The notes below the pieces were generated by a model. That model was not told the DNA's origin and did not search any database. It was given only the letters and a program-made list of their open reading frames with translations. Shown piece by piece: positions 5,164 through 8,562 of a stretch of 8,562 bases of DNA. Source of the stretch: an uncultured bacterium (lineage in GTDB: Bacteria; Bacteroidota; Bacteroidia; Bacteroidales; Paludibacteraceae); the NCBI GenBank assembly GCA_947074225.1, contig CAMTOX010000064.1, positions 1 through 8,562 on the forward strand, read 5' to 3'. Position numbers and translations under genes: made by a program. How positions within the stretch are numbered: the stretch's first letter is position 1; the number at the start of each line of letters is the position of its first letter.

Positions 5164-6444
5164 TTAAAAGATATTCTCTCTCATAATTGTTTGAGTACGG
5201 TCTGGCCCAACAGAAACTACAACCACTTTTGTATTTGTAAGTTCTTCAATCTTAGCCACGTAGTCTTTTGCTGTTTGAGGTAATTGCTCAAAATCGGTCA
5301 CATTGTCTAGCTCTTCTTTCCAGCCTGGCATCTCTACATACACCGGTTCGCATTTCTCGTATAAGCTCAAAGTGCCTGGTACATAGTCTATCTCTTCGCC
5401 ATTTAGCATATATCGGTTACATATTTTCAACGTCTCTACGCCTGAAAGGACATCAAAAAGCATTAGCGAAAGGTAGTTAATACCCGAAACTCTGCAAGCA
5501 TGACGTAATGCTACTGCATCTAAGTATCCCACACGACGAGGACGTTTAGTAACGGTGCCATACTCATTACCGCGTTCGCGGATGTAATGTGCCAAGTCGT
5601 CGTGTAGTTCGGTAGGGAATGGACCTTCGCCAACACGGGTAGTGTAAGCCTTACAAATACCCAAAGCATGGTCGATAAAGCGTGGTGCTATGCCGGTATT
5701 TAAAGGTACGCTTGCTGCAGTAGGGCTGCTTGAAGTTACGAAAGGGTAGGTGCCGTGTTCAATACAAAGCATCACTCCTTGAGCTCCTTCAAAAAGAATC
5801 TTACTATCCTTCTCTACTTCTTGGTTTAATAGTACCGAAGTGTCGCAGATATAAGGGCGTAAACGTTCGCCATAAGCAATATATTCATTGTACAAAGTGT
5901 CGAAATCCATGGTTTCTAATCCCAACATGGCTAACTCCATATTCTTTTGCACTAAAGCATCTTTAAGGCGTTCGGCAAAGTATTCAGGTTCTAAGAGATC
6001 GCCCATGCGGATGCCGATGCGGCTATATTTATCGCAGTATGCCGGACCAATGCCCTTCTTGGTAGTACCAATGAGTTTACCTCCTTTGAGGTTCTCATAA
6101 GCACCGTCAAGCATCATGTGGTAAGGCATTATCACTGCTGCGCGGTCTGATATAAAGAGTTGGTAGTTTTTAATGCCACGCTCTGCCAATCCATCTAATT
6201 CACCTAACGCAGCTTTAGGGTTGATGACCATACCATTGGCCATAACATTCTTAATGTGCGGGTTAAAGATTCCCGAAGGAATGGATTGTAAAGCAAACTT
6301 TTGTCCGTCAAACTTAATGGTGTGACCTGCATTGTTACCTCCTTGGTAGCGTACTACAACATCGGCATTTTGAGCAAGATAATCGGTCATTTTACCTTTA
6401 CCCTCGTCGCCCCATTGTACACCAACAACAACTAATCTACTCAT
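5164..6444 (-). CDS. purA: Adenylosuccinate synthetase
   Basis: PurA joins IMP and aspartate using GTP to make adenylosuccinate, the first committed step from IMP to AMP, in the cytoplasm. The 426-residue length is normal (E. coli 432). Visible hallmarks are the N-terminal loop WGDEGKGK (11-18) with Asp13, the NNAGHT block with catalytic His41, IGTTKKGIGPAY (125-136), FEGAQG (218-223), the TTRVGEGPFPTE region (268-279) and RPRRVGYLD (301-309). The guanine-recognition site is unusual: where E. coli has Thr-Lys-Leu-Asp, this protein reads Met-Leu-Phe-Asp (328-331), so the lysine is missing. The ATG at 6444 places the conserved GDEGKGK loop at its standard position. It lies 191 bases downstream of guaA on the same strand, with a structured leader, and ends at the terminator shared with fur. 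I found no TAnnTTTG box in that leader; purA may be read from guaA or from an unrecognised promoter. Confidence 0.97.
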   Translation of the reverse strand: MSRLVVVGVQWGDEGKGKMTDYLAQNADVVVRYQGGNNAGHTIKFDGQKFALQSIPSGIFNPHIKNVMANGMVINPKAALGELDGLAERGIKNYQLFISDRAAVIMPYHMMLDGAYENLKGGKLIGTTKKGIGPAYCDKYSRIGIRMGDLLEPEYFAERLKDALVQKNMELAMLGLETMDFDTLYNEYIAYGERLRPYICDTSVLLNQEVEKDSKILFEGAQGVMLCIEHGTYPFVTSSSPTAASVPLNTGIAPRFIDHALGICKAYTTRVGEGPFPTELHDDLAHYIRERGNEYGTVTKRPRRVGYLDAVALRHACRVSGINYLSLMLFDVLSGVETLKICNRYMLNGEEIDYVPGTLSLYEKCEPVYVEMPGWKEELDNVTDFEQLPQTAKDYVAKIEELTNTKVVVVSVGPDRTQTIMRENIF

Positions 6445-6454
6445 AATATTGGTC

Positions 6455-6487
6455 GCTTTGCCATGATGTTACTCTGTGAAGCAAAGC
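6455..6487 (-). promoter_or_regulatory. Hairpin just upstream of purA
   Basis: On the - strand GCTTTGC (complement of 6481-6487) pairs with GCAAAGC (complement of 6455-6461), a 7-bp stem with a 19-base loop that ends 10 bases before the purA start codon. Its closeness to the start means it could affect ribosome entry. An A-run rather than a T-run adjoins it on the sense strand, so it is not a terminator for guaA. Confidence 0.35.
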
Positions 6488-6499
6488 ATTTTTTTAGGT

Positions 6500-6545
6500 T
6501 AATAACTTTGTGGATGGTTATTTATTTAAGGCATCTCTAATAACC
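6500..6545 (-). promoter_or_regulatory. Alternating inverted repeats in guaA-purA gap
   Basis: In the purA sense direction there are three related segments: GGTTATT (complement of 6539-6545), AATAACC (complement of 6516-6522) and GTTATT (complement of 6500-6505). The middle one can pair with either flank, giving two exclusive short stems of 7 and 6 bp. They lie upstream of the hairpin next to purA. The stems are weak and AT-rich. This might be a leader switch or a chance arrangement in low-complexity DNA. Confidence 0.3.
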
Positions 6546-6635
6546 AACTTTATAGTCCTATATTAAATTAAGGTTTCTAAAGTAGGTTTTTAGAGTGTTC
6601 TTATGGTTGTAATGTTTTTGTTAATATCTTCTTTT

Positions 6636-8180
6636 TTACTCCCACTCAATGGTTGCAGGTGGTTTTGAAGTGATATCGTAGATGATGCGGTTAATACCCT
6701 TCACCTCGTTGACAATACGACGGCTAATGATTTCCAATACATCGTATGGAATACGTGCCCAGTCGGCAGTCATACCGTCAATGCTTGTTACCGCACGAAT
6801 ACCCAATGCATAGTCGTAAGTACGCTCATCGCCCATCACTCCCACGCTTTGAATGTTTGTAAGGACCGTGAAATATTGCCATATCTCTTGGTCTAATCCA
6901 GCTTTAGCAATCTCATCTCTAAGAATAGCGTCGCTTTCTCTCACAATGTGTAGTTTCTCTTCTGTTATATCGCCAATGATACGTATGGCCAATCCAGGCC
7001 CAGGGAAAGGCTGACGCCATACTATTTCATGAGGTATGCCAAGTGCTTCTCCCAAGAAACGTGCTTCGTCTTTAAAGAGCACATTTAATGGTTCTACAAG
7101 CTTGAACTTCATATCTTTTGGTAATCCCCCTACATTGTGGTGGCTTTTAATGGTCTGTGCTGTTTTGGTGCCACTCTCAATGACGTCGGTGTAGAGTGTT
7201 CCTTGAGCCAAGAAATCAAAGTCGCCAAGTTTACGCGACTCCTCATCAAAGCAGTATACAAATTCATTACCGATGATTTTACGCTTCTTCTCAGGATCGG
7301 ACACGCCGGTAAGTTTAGAGAGGAAACGTTCTTTAGCATCAATACGCACCACGTTCATGCCGAATAGGTCGCCGCAAGTTTCCATTACTTGAACACCCTC
7401 ATCTTTACGTAACATGCCGTGGTCAATGAACATACAAGTTAACTGTTTACCGATAGCTTTATGAATTAACACTGCTACTACTGTAGAGTCTACACCACCG
7501 CTTAATCCACAAAGCACTTGTTTATCGCCCACTTGTTCGCGAATTTTGCGCACCTGCATGTCGATATAAGACTCCATGGTCCAGTTCTTCTCTGCTTTAC
7601 ACACTTTGAAAACAAAGTTAGCAATTAAATCGTTGCCATATACAGAGTGTCGCACTTCCGGGTGGAATTGCACTAAGTAGGTGTTTAACTCTGGGCTATA
7701 TATTGCTGCTGCCAAGTCGTTGCCACTCTTTGCTGCCATGATAAATCCTTGTGGCAGTGCTGCTACGTGGTCGCCATGACTCATCCATACATCTTGTTCT
7801 TTTGGTAGTCCATCAAAGAGAACGCACTCGTCGAGTACGGTGATAGGCATTTTACCATACTCTTTGGTAGTTCCTTTTTCAATTACGCCACCATAGTGTT
7901 TGCTAGTTAATTGCATACCGTAACAGATACCTAAAATAGGTAGTCCGCAGCTAAATATTGCTGGGTCGCAACCAAAAGCGTCGGCTTCATATACACTTTT
8001 CGGACCTCCGCTAAATACAATACCTTTAATGCCAGGTATTGCTTTAATCTCTTCGGCGGTGATATCGTGACTATGCAGTTCACTAAATACCCCCATTTCG
8101 CGTATGCGGCGAGCAATTAATTGATTGTATTGGCTACCGAAGTCCAATACTAATATCTTATCATATTCTTGTATTTCCAT
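6636..8180 (-). CDS. guaA: GMP synthase (glutamine-hydrolysing)
   Basis: GuaA aminates XMP to GMP using glutamine and ATP, the last step of guanine nucleotide synthesis in the cytoplasm. The 514 residues carry both functional parts. The class I glutamine amidotransferase domain (about 8-195) has its nucleophile Cys86 in GICYGMQ and His173 and Glu175 in QFHPE, completing the catalytic triad. The ATP pyrophosphatase domain has the P-loop SGGVDS at 227-232. The C-terminal dimerisation and XMP-binding domain contains [11 protein letters not shown] (390-400) and the terminal KPPATIEWE (506-514). No key residue appears to be missing, and the length is normal for the family (E. coli 525). The ATG at 8180 gives a short lead into the [12 protein letters not shown] block at 10-21; a ...ACAGG stretch abuts the start too closely to act as a proper Shine-Dalgarno. 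It lies 95 bases after guaB on the same strand and is probably co-transcribed with it. Confidence 0.98.
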   Translation of the reverse strand: MEIQEYDKILVLDFGSQYNQLIARRIREMGVFSELHSHDITAEEIKAIPGIKGIVFSGGPKSVYEADAFGCDPAIFSCGLPILGICYGMQLTSKHYGGVIEKGTTKEYGKMPITVLDECVLFDGLPKEQDVWMSHGDHVAALPQGFIMAAKSGNDLAAAIYSPELNTYLVQFHPEVRHSVYGNDLIANFVFKVCKAEKNWTMESYIDMQVRKIREQVGDKQVLCGLSGGVDSTVVAVLIHKAIGKQLTCMFIDHGMLRKDEGVQVMETCGDLFGMNVVRIDAKERFLSKLTGVSDPEKKRKIIGNEFVYCFDEESRKLGDFDFLAQGTLYTDVIESGTKTAQTIKSHHNVGGLPKDMKFKLVEPLNVLFKDEARFLGEALGIPHEIVWRQPFPGPGLAIRIIGDITEEKLHIVRESDAILRDEIAKAGLDQEIWQYFTVLTNIQSVGVMGDERTYDYALGIRAVTSIDGMTADWARIPYDVLEIISRRIVNEVKGINRIIYDITSKPPATIEWE

Positions 8181-8226
8181 CCTGTTGGGTGAATATTTCT
8201 TTAATGACTATTGTTTTGTTAATTAT

Positions 8227-8258
8227 TTGATAGCTAATATGTTCTATATAGTTATCAA
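8227..8258 (-). repeat. Imperfect hairpin in the guaB-guaA gap
   Basis: TTGATAGCTA (8227-8236) and TAGTTATCAA (8249-8258) are near-perfect inverted copies with a 12-base loop. In the sense direction of the gua genes this gives a stem of 6 pairs, one A-C mismatch and 3 pairs; on the opposite strand the odd pair is a G-U wobble. No T-run follows in the gua direction, so it is unlikely to end transcription and may only be an intercistronic structure. No -7 box is visible in the 95-base gap. Confidence 0.35.
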
Positions 8259-8275
8259 CATCTCTAAAGCTTCGC

Positions 8276-8562
<287 letters not shown>

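Noticed and set aside
6445..6635. Purine riboswitch in the purA leader
   Set aside because: I could not find the three-way-junction core of purine riboswitches or any other known class; only short AT-rich stems are present.

Overview
This window reads as core chromosomal DNA from a member of the Bacteroidota, most likely the order Bacteroidales. Three things point that way: a GldB-family lipoprotein, AT-rich intergenic DNA with matches to the Bacteroidota -7 promoter box (TAnnTTTG), and start codons that mostly lack a Shine-Dalgarno sequence. The genus cannot be fixed from the sequence alone. I see no rRNA, tRNA, CRISPR array, insertion sequence, phage gene or toxin-antitoxin pair, and no obvious new multi-gene system. 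The points of interest are in the leaders and in a few protein families.

Left half, all on the + strand. An uncharacterised lipoprotein with a C-terminal membrane helix (292-1440) is followed by a 303-base gap. That gap holds a -7 box merged with a terminator-like hairpin, whose right arm can also pair with a third copy further downstream. Next come a small predicted outer-membrane beta-barrel protein (1744-2289), a perfect 14-bp hairpin, and a pirin-family cupin (2455-3171) that ends in a good intrinsic terminator. After about 400 non-coding bases there is a two-gene unit: the GldB-family lipoprotein (3579-4619) and, 13 bases later, a Fur-family metal-responsive regulator (4633-5100).

Right half, all on the - strand. 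purA (5164-6444), guaA (6636-8180) and the 3' end of guaB (8276 to the window edge) run in the order guaB, guaA, purA in the direction of transcription. GuaB and GuaA turn IMP into GMP by way of XMP; PurA takes the first step from IMP to AMP. The three genes therefore cover both exits of the IMP branch point. fur and purA converge on one 18-bp hairpin that has A/T tails suitable for stopping transcription in both directions.

Most starts were moved downstream from the longest open frame when an ATG sits just before a signal peptide or the conserved family N-terminus. Assignments of guaA, purA, the Fur family, pirin and GldB rest on recognised motifs. The functions of the first lipoprotein and of the beta-barrel protein are unknown.
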